The position numbers were made by a program, and so were the translations under genes. Of a stretch of 64,000 nt of DNA, positions 1-8,289 are shown piece after piece. The stretch covers positions 22,960 through 86,959 of the forward strand of contig JAJDUM010000117.1 in NCBI GenBank assembly GCA_022826645.1, given 5' to 3'. Each line of letters opens with the position of its first letter. The stretch's first letter is position 1. Source of the DNA: Candidatus Poribacteria bacterium (GTDB lineage Bacteria > Poribacteria > WGA-4E > PCPOR2b). The notes beneath the pieces were generated by a model that was not told the origin of the DNA, searched no databases, and saw only the letters and a list, made by a program, of their open reading frames with translations.

Positions 1-452
1 TCCGCTTCAGTTGGAAGCCGTTTTCCCGCCCACTGGCAATAGTCCATCGCTGTCTGCCACGCCAAACCCATCACCGGGTGATTGGGTTGACCATATCCGG
101 GTAAACCGTCACTCCAATGCCCCATGGGACTACGCCCGGTTAGTTTGCAAAATTTTTGGTACTGTGCATTCGTCACCGTATAGATATCCATGTAAAACGC
201 ATCGAGATAGACGGTGTGAACCGGTTTTTCGTCATCTTTACCTTCGGCACTTCCCATTTGAAACTCACCGGCAGGGATTAGTACCATCGGGGTGCCATCT
301 TTACCAATGATACGTTTGGCAATCTTTTCCTTCGGTGATTCACCCGGTGGTGCTGACGTTCCATCAGAACCGAGCACATTCACTTGAAACATTGAAAGAG
401 ACAAAAATAACGATACGGATAAAAAAATAGTTAAGATCGTTTTGCACTTCAT
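1..452 (-). CDS. SUMF1/FGE-domain secreted protein, 3' end beyond window
   Basis: This gene enters from the left edge; only its first 150 codons are present. The ATG lies at 450-452. It encodes a signal peptide (MKCKTILTIFLSVSLFLS, then a hydrophobic stretch) followed by the start of a SUMF1/formylglycine-generating-enzyme-type domain: DGTPMVLIPAGEFQMGS, then VHTVYLDAFYMDIY, TNAQYQKF, and WAGKRLPTEA at the cut. It closely matches the N-terminal half of the gene at 1443-2303, including signal peptide and leader, so the two are recent tandem paralogues. SUMF1-domain proteins include true sulfatase-activating oxidases and many others that only share the C-type-lectin-like fold. The catalytic cysteine region falls outside the window, so activity cannot be judged. 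Confidence 0.85.
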   Translation of the reverse strand, partial: MKCKTILTIFLSVSLFLSLSMFQVNVLGSDGTSAPPGESPKEKIAKRIIGKDGTPMVLIPAGEFQMGSAEGKDDEKPVHTVYLDAFYMDIYTVTNAQYQKFCKLTGRSPMGHWSDGLPGYGQPNHPVMGLAWQTAMDYCQWAGKRLPTEA

Positions 453-514
453 AGTGAATACCCCCCATTCAAACTATGGTGGATTCCAAAAATAAATAGA
501 CACTTTCGCCACCC

Positions 515-570
515 GGTAGGTGCGGGTGCCTAATCGCACCGAATAGGCGTAGTTGGAAACAGTGCCTACC
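515..570. repeat. Nested inverted repeat in intergenic region
   Basis: GGTAGG at 515-520 faces CCTACC at 565-570, and inside this GGTGCG (519-524) faces CGCACC (535-540). The nested arms could fold into a compact hairpin in the 210-bp gap downstream of the gene at 663-1361. It resembles a REP/MITE-like intergenic element more than a simple terminator because no T-run follows. No other full copy was spotted in the window. Confidence 0.35.
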
Positions 571-662
571 AAACGGGACAACAGTAGTTTCGTTTTTCGC
601 CCCCCGGTTTGGCGTGTCTCATTAATTCTAAGATCCACTATAAGTAGACAAGCACTGGTAAT

Positions 663-1361
663 TTAATAATTCGCCGAACTCCACAATTTTACCTTATTGG
701 CGTTTGACGAATGCCTAAAATTAGGATCATTGCCACTTTCTGGTGAAAAATCATTTCCGGGTATAGTCCTGACATTTCCCGTTGATGTCTCCCGGTATTC
801 GGCTGGTCCAAATTCAAAGGGGTTGCCGCTAGTCCCCGGCAGTTCAATACTGGGGGGAGAGGGCGTACCCCAAAAAGCTTCAATCTGCTCACGAATCCAA
901 TAAATCTTGGTATTGTCGGTCCAGTCAAAACCGGGTGCACCAGAGCCGATCCAATCAACACTATGCGGATCCCACGTTAATGTTTCGACGTTATTACCAA
1001 AATGAAAGTCAACGCTTTGTCCCTTTGGAACCATCTTCAAAACCGTGTTGTCAGTGACAGTATGATTATAGTCCCGAAGTAGACTCCCTTCTCGAAGTCC
1101 AACGCTGTAACCGAGCTCAGCGAAAGCTTTACCATTGCTATCCACCCCAATCTGATACCAAACTGTCCTAGTATTTGCGTCCCTGCTAAGAGCACTGACA
1201 CCGAGCAGCCCTGCCGCTTTGCCTGCTTCAGCACCCCCGGGAACTGCACCCCAGGTGCCCTGTCCTATTGTGGTTTGGACATAATCTATCTCTTTTTTGT
1301 CTCCGACACTCGGAGCTCCCACTGTCTTACGTAATGTCCCAAGCTTGTTGCCTCCAGCCAT
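663..1361 (-). CDS. Hypothetical protein of about 232 residues
   Basis: I do not recognise a family. The start is set at the ATG beginning MAGGNKLGTLRK because GGAGGTGA sits about seven bases upstream of it; an in-frame ATG 15 bases earlier overlaps that Shine-Dalgarno sequence and is unlikely. No signal peptide or membrane segment is visible. The protein is rich in G, S, T, N and W, with repeated tryptophans in its second half (WDPHSVDWIGSG, FDWTDNTKIYWI, AFWGTP), which suggests a beta-rich soluble fold. It lies between two SUMF1-domain paralogues, so the SUMF1 genes and this one may form a duplicated module. Confidence 0.6.
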   Translation of the reverse strand: MAGGNKLGTLRKTVGAPSVGDKKEIDYVQTTIGQGTWGAVPGGAEAGKAAGLLGVSALSRDANTRTVWYQIGVDSNGKAFAELGYSVGLREGSLLRDYNHTVTDNTVLKMVPKGQSVDFHFGNNVETLTWDPHSVDWIGSGAPGFDWTDNTKIYWIREQIEAFWGTPSPPSIELPGTSGNPFEFGPAEYRETSTGNVRTIPGNDFSPESGNDPNFRHSSNANKVKLWSSANY

Positions 1362-1442
1362 TGCATTCACCTCCATACTAAAATAAATTGTTACTGTAAA
1401 TAGGAATCGTAATCGAAACGATTAGGGAGTTAAGCACCGAAC

Positions 1443-2303
1443 TTAATCCGAAAACGACTTGGCACAACGAAACCCCGAACTATAAGGCAAGTCCCTCCGC
1501 TTCGGCTTCGGAGTAGCACCTGATCGGGCCGCACACCTAATCCACATCGGTATGGATTGCCAAGTTCCACCGCGCACGACACGCTCACCATGAAATCCTG
1601 AATCGGGACCTTTCGGGTTCCGTTGTGGGGAGTTTTGATAGTAATCAGGACGATACCAATCATAGCACCATTCCGGAACATTTCCCGCCATGTCGTGGAG
1701 CCCATAGCCGTTGGGAGGATAGCTCCCTACAGGTGTTGAGTATCCAGTAATATACTTACCAAAGTTGGCCATCGTTTCGTCAGCCGGTTCATCTCCCCAT
1801 GAGTATTTCTTCCCTTCCAATCCGCCCCGCGCGGCTTTCTCCCATTCCGCTTCAGTTGGAAGCCGTTTTCCCGCCCACTGGCAATAGTCCACCGCTCTCT
1901 GCCATGTTACGCCTATAGCCGGTTGATTGGGGCGGTCATATCCGGGTCTCCTCTGAGTCCAATATCCCCGGGGGTCACGACCCGTAGCCGTAGCCGCAAG
2001 GAATTTTTGATATTGTGCATTGGACACTTCATAGATATCCATGTAAAACGCATCGAGATAGACGGTGTGAACCGGTTTTTCGTTAGCTTCATCCATATCA
2101 CCTCCCATCTGAAACTCGCCAGCAGGGATTAGCACCATCGGGGTGCCATCTTTACCGGTGATGCGTTTGGGAATCTTTTCCTGCGGGGATTCACCCGAAA
2201 GTGCTGACGTTTCATCAGAACCAAGCACATTCACTTGAAGCATTGAAAAAGACAAAAACAATGATACTAATAAAAAAATAGTTAAGATGTTTTTGTACTT
2301 CAT
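1443..2303 (-). CDS. SUMF1/FGE-domain secreted protein
   Basis: A 286-residue secreted protein with a single SUMF1-type domain. The ATG at 2303 is chosen over a GTG nine bases upstream because the paralogue at 1-452 aligns from this Met and GGGTG lies upstream. Residues 1-28 are a signal peptide. Family motifs follow in order: MVLIPAGEFQMGG, KPVHTVYLDAFYMDIYEVSN, WAGKRLPTEAEWEKAARGG, YPPNGYGLHDMAGNVPEWC, RVVRGGTWQSIPMWIRCAAR and GFRCA. In genuine formylglycine-generating enzymes the segment after RGGS carries two copper-binding catalytic cysteines (type LC....YC). Here it reads WQSIPMWI, with neither. I infer this is a structural or binding paralogue, not a sulfatase-maturing enzyme. Confidence 0.9.
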   Translation of the reverse strand: MKYKNILTIFLLVSLFLSFSMLQVNVLGSDETSALSGESPQEKIPKRITGKDGTPMVLIPAGEFQMGGDMDEANEKPVHTVYLDAFYMDIYEVSNAQYQKFLAATATGRDPRGYWTQRRPGYDRPNQPAIGVTWQRAVDYCQWAGKRLPTEAEWEKAARGGLEGKKYSWGDEPADETMANFGKYITGYSTPVGSYPPNGYGLHDMAGNVPEWCYDWYRPDYYQNSPQRNPKGPDSGFHGERVVRGGTWQSIPMWIRCAARSGATPKPKRRDLPYSSGFRCAKSFSD

Positions 2304-2319
2304 GGTGAACACCCGTCAT

Positions 2320-2925
2320 TTAGATTAAATAGACAAGAATATAAAGCAGGGGCCATAACACAACAACAAACGCCCAGTAAATTGCACAAACCTCAACTCC
2401 AGCATAGTGATTCACAGAAAACCGACCGGCTATTGCCTTAGCGAAAACGGCTAACAGCCAGAGAACGGCTACCAGAACATGCAAGGCATGACAACCGATG
2501 AGGACATAGAAGACTGAGCCGTATACTCCTGACGAAAGCGTAAAGCCGTGATGGACCAAGCGCACCCATTCAGACCCTTGGACAACAAGGAAAATTATAC
2601 CAAGAATCCCCGTCGCGAAAAGCCAGTTTTTCAGTGCTCTCTGATGGTCTTGTCGAATCGCTCGGAGTCCCTGAAGCATCGTGTAGCCGCTCAAGAGCAA
2701 GACGATTGTATTGAGTCCAGTTATGCCAACGGGCAAACGAACATCTGCCTGCGAGGGCGGGGGCCATGTGACGCTCCCCAAACGGAACACAAGGAACGTT
2801 CCGATCAACCCAGCAAAAAACATGATCTCGGCACCTAAAAGTACCAGCACAGCTAGGCGTGCATTGCTGATGGGACGGCTTGCCCCCTCGGTACGTTCGA
2901 ATGATGTATGTTCTAGCTCGTTCAT
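2320..2925 (-). CDS. ctaE: Cytochrome c oxidase subunit III
   Basis: A 201-residue integral membrane protein of the COX3/CyoC family, a core subunit of heme-copper oxidases lying beside subunit I. I start at MNELEHTSFERTEG because an in-frame extension of 17 residues upstream has no family similarity. Hydrophobic segments begin with LAVLVLLGAEIMFFAGLIGTF, including the conserved AEIMFF glutamate. Next come TGLNTIVLLLSGYTM, an LFATGILGIIFLVVQGSEW helix, FYVLIGCHALHVLVAVLW with the GCHALHV signature, and a final YWAFVVVLWPLLYILVYL helix. That gives five helices, the short form usual for bacterial subunit III. It is the last gene of the oxidase cluster, after ctaB and a tiny membrane protein, and separate from subunits II and I, which lie about 3.5 kb upstream in the same direction. 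Confidence 0.92.
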   Translation of the reverse strand: MNELEHTSFERTEGASRPISNARLAVLVLLGAEIMFFAGLIGTFLVFRLGSVTWPPPSQADVRLPVGITGLNTIVLLLSGYTMLQGLRAIRQDHQRALKNWLFATGILGIIFLVVQGSEWVRLVHHGFTLSSGVYGSVFYVLIGCHALHVLVAVLWLLAVFAKAIAGRFSVNHYAGVEVCAIYWAFVVVLWPLLYILVYLI

Positions 2926-2999
2926 TGGAATAGAAGATAAAACATGAAAAAAAGGAGAAAAGCCTCTATTGCACAACAGTCAAGGTTAGAAAACCTCGA

Positions 3000-3140
3000 T
3001 TACAATCCATTATTCTTGACAAGCGCAAGAATCGTTGCAAGAATAAATAGGACGACAAATACCGCGAATAAGAACCAACCGATACGTCGGTTTTGACTCT
3101 GTTTTTCTTGGTTATTCTTAATTTGGTGATCTTGTTCCAT
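3000..3140 (-). CDS. Small single-span membrane protein, 46 residues
   Basis: A short gene starting MEQDHQIKNNQEKQ and ending LALVKNNGL, with one strong transmembrane helix (GWFLFAVFVVLFILATILAL) after a polar, charged N-terminus. Its ATG overlaps the ctaB stop codon by one base (TAATG), a common sign of translational coupling. It lies between ctaB and subunit III, where small oxidase accessory or subunit IV-like peptides are often found. I recognise no specific family. Translational coupling, a clean hydropathy pattern and position support it as real. A role in oxidase assembly or as a small subunit is an inference from position only. Confidence 0.7.
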   Translation of the reverse strand: MEQDHQIKNNQEKQSQNRRIGWFLFAVFVVLFILATILALVKNNGL

Positions 3141-4042
3141 TACGTGACCTTATCAAGTGCCATCATTAAAAACACGAGCGGCAAGTATATCAATGAGGCG
3201 TAGAGCAATCGTTTTGCTGCTATCGTTGATCGAGAGATCGATAGGTTGACCCCGAACCCAAGAAAGACAATACCCAATATCAGAGCGGCATAAAAATAAA
3301 CGATGCCAGCGATGCCTATTAGCGTAGGCAGCAGGGCTACAACAAGGAGTCCAAGACAGTTGATGACAATTTGTCTGTTCGTGCTTCTGCCATCGGGATG
3401 AATGACTGGCAACAAACGGAATCCAGCTTGCGCGTATTCATCGCGGTAGATACATGCGATCGACAACGAGTGGGGCAATTGCCAAAGGAACAGAATTGCA
3501 AAAAGCACACCCGCCTCAATATTGAGTGTTCCTCGCGCTGCAACCCAACCGATAACAGGCGGCAATGCGCCCGGAAACGCACCTGCAACGGTGCAAAGTG
3601 ACGTTTTCTGCTTCAGCGGTGTATAAACAAAGAGATAGGTTACAACAATGGCTGAAGTGACCAATGCGCTTAAGGGATTTACAAAAAACGTCAGATAGAG
3701 CAAACCGCCACCAGTGAGCAAGACTCCGAAAAACAGCGCTGCAGTCGGCTGAATCCGTTGATCCGGTAATGGACGGTGACATGTTCGCCCCATGCGGGCA
3801 TCTAAATCGCGTTCGAGGTATTGGTTCAGGGCTAATACTCCTGCCGCCGACAACCCTGTGCCGATAATGGCGCATATCAGTTGCATCCAATTAAGCGTTT
3901 GTGGTGAAGCGATATAAAAGCCAGCTGAGGTTGTAATGAGTATCATCGAAACGAGCCGCGGCTTCGTCAACTCGACAAAAGTCGACACACGTCGGCTCAT
4001 TTGAGACAGGTCAATTCCTACGGTTTGTGTCGTCGATATCAT
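3140..4042 (-). CDS. ctaB: Protoheme IX farnesyltransferase (heme O synthase)
   Basis: A 300-residue UbiA-superfamily prenyltransferase that adds a farnesyl group to heme B, giving heme O, the first step toward heme A for the aa3 oxidase encoded alongside. The first Asp-rich motif is clear (NQYLERDLDARMGRT, then RPLPDQR), as is the N-terminal FVELTKPRLVSM typical of CyoE/CtaB. A second loop contains YRDEYAQAGFRLLPV, matching the family's second motif. About eight to nine membrane helices are expected and hydrophobic stretches fit. Its ATG overlaps the heme A synthase stop by four bases (ATGA), so the two are translationally coupled and act consecutively. Confidence 0.96.
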   Translation of the reverse strand: MISTTQTVGIDLSQMSRRVSTFVELTKPRLVSMILITTSAGFYIASPQTLNWMQLICAIIGTGLSAAGVLALNQYLERDLDARMGRTCHRPLPDQRIQPTAALFFGVLLTGGGLLYLTFFVNPLSALVTSAIVVTYLFVYTPLKQKTSLCTVAGAFPGALPPVIGWVAARGTLNIEAGVLFAILFLWQLPHSLSIACIYRDEYAQAGFRLLPVIHPDGRSTNRQIVINCLGLLVVALLPTLIGIAGIVYFYAALILGIVFLGFGVNLSISRSTIAAKRLLYASLIYLPLVFLMMALDKVT

Positions 4043-5181
4043 GCAGACACCTCATCGGAAACAAGCCCTCGACTTGTAACAAGCTTTGATCTGCTTGCGA
4101 ACTGAAAAACGTTCAAGGTCAGTATAACGGAGATGATTAGCATTAAAGCACCGATTGCAACGTGAGAAGTTGTGATAGTTACACCAGTAACCGGGGAAAT
4201 ACCCCTTCCAAAAGCAGTGAACTCAGCGAGATACGCACCGAAACCCAATGTCAACTGTACGACAAGCAGACCACTCAGTAGCAAAGCGGGACGAACAAAA
4301 GCCTGATTTTCCAAATGATTCTTCACGGTCCGCCTCAAGAGCAGAAATATGTGAATTGTTACAAGCCCTGCGAAAAGCAGATGGGCATCCAGTCGTTCTC
4401 CCGTATGCCTCAATATAGCACCGAAGATGAATTGGAGGTAGATAAGCCCCAACGTAATGAGTGCCAAACGTCTCAACCGCCCAGTATCCGTAGTCTCAGT
4501 TTGCCCCGATGTTTGCAGCCAGCCGCGCGAAGTGAACAGCGCAAGACTTGCGATCAAGCTAAAAAACGCTTGAGCAAAGCAGGCGTGTATGATAGCGAGA
4601 ATTCTACTGAGGTTAGTCACACGAAGGCCGCCCATCACCCCTTGCACAATGACAGCAACGAGAGCGATGACGCCCAGCCATTTCATCCATGTGCGCGCAT
4701 CTTTCACCCAGATTGAGACCATCAACGCAATCGTCAGCAAACCGACAATAGAACCAATCAACCGATGGCTATGTTCGTACAGAACACCATGAACATATAC
4801 ATCGAGCCGCTCACCTGATTTTATAAGCGTATAGGTACGCTCATTCGCTCTATCCGCGAGGCCCCACCTGCTTCCTTGTTCTTGGATTGAGATTATAACA
4901 TTTTCTGAAACAGAAATCTCGTTTTTTTCGAGTGCCTCCCGTAACCGCCCGGATAGTGTGAGACTCTCCAGATCAGCTTGGAGATTCGGGTCGATACTGA
5001 AGAGGAAACCGCTGACTGTTTTGGAAAGCGGATAGAGAAACATGTTGTATCCGAAGGTCGTGGGCCAATCGGGAACAGCGAGTCCTGAATCTGTGCTGGT
5101 TACAAGTCCACCCATGCAAATTAGGATAAAAGTCGTTACAGCGGTGAGTACAGCAAGTCTATGAAGCCATGGACGATACAT
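4039..5181 (-). CDS. ctaA: Heme A synthase (COX15/CtaA) with a soluble insertion
   Basis: A 380-residue membrane enzyme that oxidises the heme O methyl group to the formyl of heme A. Family hallmarks include TSTDSGLAVPDWPTTFGYNM after helix 1, YEHSHRLIGS before helix 2, IIHACFAQAFF, LRHTGERLDAHLLFA and TTSHVAIGALM; these supply the conserved heme-binding histidines. Between the FLYPLS motif after helix 1 and the YEHSHR motif lie about 75 extra residues, mostly polar and charged. They start near SIDPNLQADLESLTL and run through a region with REALEKNE and EQGSRWGLADRANE. In ordinary COX15 proteins these two motifs are nearly adjacent. The insertion should sit on the outer face of the membrane. 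It is directly upstream of ctaB in the same operon. Confidence 0.93.
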   Translation of the reverse strand: MYRPWLHRLAVLTAVTTFILICMGGLVTSTDSGLAVPDWPTTFGYNMFLYPLSKTVSGFLFSIDPNLQADLESLTLSGRLREALEKNEISVSENVIISIQEQGSRWGLADRANERTYTLIKSGERLDVYVHGVLYEHSHRLIGSIVGLLTIALMVSIWVKDARTWMKWLGVIALVAVIVQGVMGGLRVTNLSRILAIIHACFAQAFFSLIASLALFTSRGWLQTSGQTETTDTGRLRRLALITLGLIYLQFIFGAILRHTGERLDAHLLFAGLVTIHIFLLLRRTVKNHLENQAFVRPALLLSGLLVVQLTLGFGAYLAEFTAFGRGISPVTGVTITTSHVAIGALMLIISVILTLNVFQFASRSKLVTSRGLVSDEVSA

Positions 5182-5381
5182 TGAACCAGTTCTATTCCTC
5201 TTACGCTTTAGCAGCTTGATTTGTTAATTCTGTATTTTTGGATACGGCTTAGCCTTTGTGATAAAGCGAACCAAGTTTATTTGGAGATATTCAGAGTTGC
5301 TCTGAATATCAAGCACTATTTGCTCTCTATGCCGCGCGATTCGAATGACGGTACTAGTTTTCACAAAGAATGCAGCGAACA

Positions 5382-6224
5382 TCAAACAAGTGCTGTTGCA
5401 ATGGCCTGATCAACGTTCACTGACTTGAGTTCAGCGTGGAGGCTACCGTCAATCGAGACGGTGTCATCAAGCGAGAATCCAAGTGTCAGTTTGAGGTTTT
5501 CTTCGGCGAGTTTGCGCTGGTTCTGTGCTTGAATCAGCTGCGAGCGGGTATTAACCACTTGGACGTTTGCTCGAATCACTTCCAACCGTGTGGTAACGCC
5601 TGCGGCTTTCTGTTGTTGTGTAAGGGTGTAGCGTCTTTCAACTTGAGCCAGTGATTGCTCGGCGACATCAACGAAAGCCTGCGCCAACAGCACGCCGTGG
5701 AATGCTTGGCGAACCTTCAGTTCAATATCAAGTTGAACCGCTTCTAACGTTCGTTCCGCTGCCTGCTTGCCTAAGACTGCTTGCCGGTAAATATTGCCGA
5801 GTTGCCCCCATGTAAATAGAGGATACGTTGCCTGGGCACGCCCCTGAAAATTGTGTGTTGCACCCATTTCAATTTCGATCGGTTCGGCTTCGGCTGGCAG
5901 CCCCCCAAGATTCAATGGGAAGTCTCCATCTAACACAATCGTCGGTAGATCGCCATTGAATGTGTAGCCGGTATCTAACATCAGCTGCGGCAGCAACGCG
6001 GCGCGGGCTTCCTTCACCTTCTCGTTGGCAAGTTCGACATCTTTCTGGGCAACTTGAAACTCCCGACTGTTGCTCAAGGCGTGGCCAATGCCTTGAGCAA
6101 TCGTGAAAGTGTATACAGATTCTTGTGCCGCGACCAATCTCCAAGCAAGGGTAGGAATCAGAATTGAGCCAAGTATGTGAAGCAACAGAACCACTCCACA
6201 TCTGAGGCATTGTCTAAATAACAT
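5382..6224 (-). CDS. TolC-like outer membrane factor, truncated at C-terminus
   Basis: A 280-residue protein related to TolC-family outer membrane efflux factors. It has an N-terminal signal or hydrophobic segment (residues about 8-32), then TIAQGIGHALSNSREFQVAQKDVELANEKVKEARAALLPQ in overlapping pieces typical of the first helical hairpin. An amphipathic YPLFTWGQLGNIYRQA segment follows, then coiled-coil QRKLAEENLKLTLGFS. It stops right after VDQAIATALV, where full-length family members (about 430-480 residues) begin the second repeat. AGGAAATATAT precedes the ATG. No adaptor or pump gene is nearby. It could be a decayed gene or a half-length variant. The 200 bases after the stop show no continuing frame I could recognise. 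Confidence 0.75.
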   Translation of the reverse strand: MLFRQCLRCGVVLLLHILGSILIPTLAWRLVAAQESVYTFTIAQGIGHALSNSREFQVAQKDVELANEKVKEARAALLPQLMLDTGYTFNGDLPTIVLDGDFPLNLGGLPAEAEPIEIEMGATHNFQGRAQATYPLFTWGQLGNIYRQAVLGKQAAERTLEAVQLDIELKVRQAFHGVLLAQAFVDVAEQSLAQVERRYTLTQQQKAAGVTTRLEVIRANVQVVNTRSQLIQAQNQRKLAEENLKLTLGFSLDDTVSIDGSLHAELKSVNVDQAIATALV

Positions 6225-6293
6225 ATATATTTCCTGATACGTGATGCGTACATGGTCAGGAGTTCACTATGAGTTTATTGAAAAGAATGTGTC

Positions 6294-6347
6294 AGGCAGC
6301 GGGAGGACGAGGGTCTTCACCCATATTTTTCCCAAGACCCGCTGCCT
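6294..6347. repeat. Imperfect hairpin between subunit I gene and TolC-like gene
   Basis: AGGCAGCGGG (6294-6303) faces CCCGCTGCCT (6338-6347), and an inner GGGTCTT (6311-6317) faces AAGACCC (6334-6340). Together they give a long bulged hairpin just past the coxA stop. There is no clear T-run, so it may stabilise the upstream message or attenuate transcription into the TolC-like gene. It is not a standard terminator. Confidence 0.4.
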
Positions 6348-6411
6348 CAAAAATGATGAGCGCTTGAACGATGTGGAAACGCTATCCCCACTAACTCGCA
6401 TCAACGGTTTC

Positions 6412-8265
6412 TTAGTCTGCCGTGGCTCCGGCAGGGACCGGCTCCCCCTCACCGTGCTCCGATTCACCGTTCGGCTGCGTCTGCGGAATCCAATCCGCTT
6501 CAGCGTCGGGAACACTGTACTCATAGGGGCCGTGATATACGTGCGGAATCGCATCGAAATTGCCGTGAGGCACAGGTGTTGGCGCATGCCATTCGAGAGT
6601 TGTCGCTTCCCAGGGATTCTGTTCAGCGACTTTCCCGCGGAATATACTCCAGAACACATTGATTAGCAGTAGAATCTGAGCCGCACCCAAAATAAATGCA
6701 CAGACTGTAATAAACACATTTATCGGTTGCATCGGTTGTAAGAATTCGTACTGCATCGGGTTAGCGATACGTCGCATGTGTCCCCCAACACCGAGGATGT
6801 GCATCGGGAAAAAGACACCGTTAAAAGCGAGGAATGAGATCCAGAAATGGATCTTGCCAAGGGTCGCATTCATGTGTCGTCCATACATTTTGGGGAACCA
6901 GTGGAAAATGCCACCAAAGATAGCGAAGACGCTCCCGCCAAAGACAACATAATGGATATGCGCCACAATGTAGTATGTATCGTGGATGTAGATGTCTACC
7001 GGCGAGTTTGCCATATAGATACCGCTGAGACCGCCAATGACAAACATCGAGATAAAAGCGAGTACGTTTAGCATCGGCACAGTGAATCGGATCGACGCAC
7101 GGTGCAGGGTACCGAGCCAATTAAAGGTTTTGATTGCCGAAGGAACGGCAATTAACATGGTAGTAGTCATGAAGCTTGCCCCGAGTGCAGGGTTCATCCC
7201 ACTCTGGAACATGTGGTGTCCCCATACAATCCAACTGAGAAAGGCGATTGCTATCATAGCAAAAACCATTGACTTATATCCGAAGACCGGCTTTCTGGCA
7301 AAGACAGGGAGCATTTCGGATGCCATACCCATGCCGGGCAGAATGAGGATATACACCTCTGGATGTGCAAAGAACCAGAAGAGATGCTGCCATAGTAACG
7401 GTTCGCCACCACCTGCCGCAGCAAAGAACGAAGTTCCTGCCATCCGGTCAAAGAGGATCAGCGCGAGCGCGGAAGCGACAACAGGGAATGCGAGCAGTAG
7501 AAGAATTGCCACGATAAAGAGCGCCCAAATCGCAAGCGGGAGACGGAACCAGGTCATGCCCGGTGCACGCATGTTGATAATCGTAGTAATATAGTTGATA
7601 GATCCCATCAGCGATGAGATCCCCATGACGATAAGGCTGATGCACCAGAGATTCTGTCCCCAATCCACGCCGCTATACTCAGCGATTGAGGAGAGTGGGG
7701 CGTACCCAGTCCAACCTGCTGCAGCGTGCCCACCGGGGACAAAGAATCCAGCCATCATGATAATAGTTCCCAGTATATTGGACCAGAAGGAGAGCATATT
7801 CAGGACAGGGAAAGCCATATCCCTGGTCCCGATCATCAGTGGGATGAGGAAATTACCAAACGCACCAACCAACAAGGGAACAACGACGAAGAAGACCATG
7901 ATGGTGGCATGCATTGTGAACAGTGAATTGAAAAACGCTGGGTCTATCACGCCGCTGGGCATGTTAGTCTCTAACCACGTTTCTTTATCGTCATCGAACC
8001 GTTCTTCCCACTTTCGGTCTGCCGCGGTTGTAACCTCGCCTTCCTCCTGATATGCTTTGGAGACCCCAATAATAGGGAGAGGCTTGTCGGGCCAAGCAAG
8101 TTGCCAACGGAAAAGCATCGCAAGCCCGCCCCCGACCATGAACATAATCAGACCAAAGATCAGGAACTGCTTACCGATCATTTTATGATCAAGCGAAAAG
8201 ATGTATTTACTAACAAAACTCTCTTCATGATGATGATCATGAGATTCATGTGCGTGATCATTCAT
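6412..8265 (-). CDS. ctaD: Cytochrome c oxidase subunit I
   Basis: A 617-residue catalytic subunit of an aa3-type heme-copper oxidase. All metal ligands are present: heme a His119 (TMHATIMVFF) and His438; heme a3 His436 (VAHIHYVVFGG); Cu_B His301, His350 and His351 (HPEVYILILPG, WGHHMFQSG). The Tyr of HPEVY, which cross-links to Cu_B His301, is at 305. The Glu of HPEV at 303 marks the type A1 proton path. The extreme N-terminus is histidine-rich (residues 4-13). Between helices 1 and 2 is a polar insertion of about 50 residues (around 58-108). AAGGAG lies upstream of the ATG. Subunit II is 25 bases upstream in the same operon. Confidence 0.97.
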   Translation of the reverse strand: MNDHAHESHDHHHEESFVSKYIFSLDHKMIGKQFLIFGLIMFMVGGGLAMLFRWQLAWPDKPLPIIGVSKAYQEEGEVTTAADRKWEERFDDDKETWLETNMPSGVIDPAFFNSLFTMHATIMVFFVVVPLLVGAFGNFLIPLMIGTRDMAFPVLNMLSFWSNILGTIIMMAGFFVPGGHAAAGWTGYAPLSSIAEYSGVDWGQNLWCISLIVMGISSLMGSINYITTIINMRAPGMTWFRLPLAIWALFIVAILLLLAFPVVASALALILFDRMAGTSFFAAAGGGEPLLWQHLFWFFAHPEVYILILPGMGMASEMLPVFARKPVFGYKSMVFAMIAIAFLSWIVWGHHMFQSGMNPALGASFMTTTMLIAVPSAIKTFNWLGTLHRASIRFTVPMLNVLAFISMFVIGGLSGIYMANSPVDIYIHDTYYIVAHIHYVVFGGSVFAIFGGIFHWFPKMYGRHMNATLGKIHFWISFLAFNGVFFPMHILGVGGHMRRIANPMQYEFLQPMQPINVFITVCAFILGAAQILLLINVFWSIFRGKVAEQNPWEATTLEWHAPTPVPHGNFDAIPHVYHGPYEYSVPDAEADWIPQTQPNGESEHGEGEPVPAGATAD

Positions 8266-8289
8266 TCTATATCGACTCCTTTCTTTCGA

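Noticed and set aside
1443..2303. True formylglycine-generating enzyme
   Set aside because: The catalytic copper-binding cysteine pair is absent from the RGG-following segment.
7037..7594. A 185-codon open frame antisense to the oxidase subunit I gene
   Set aside because: It is the mirror of a strongly conserved gene on the other strand, has no ribosome binding site and no recognisable protein features.
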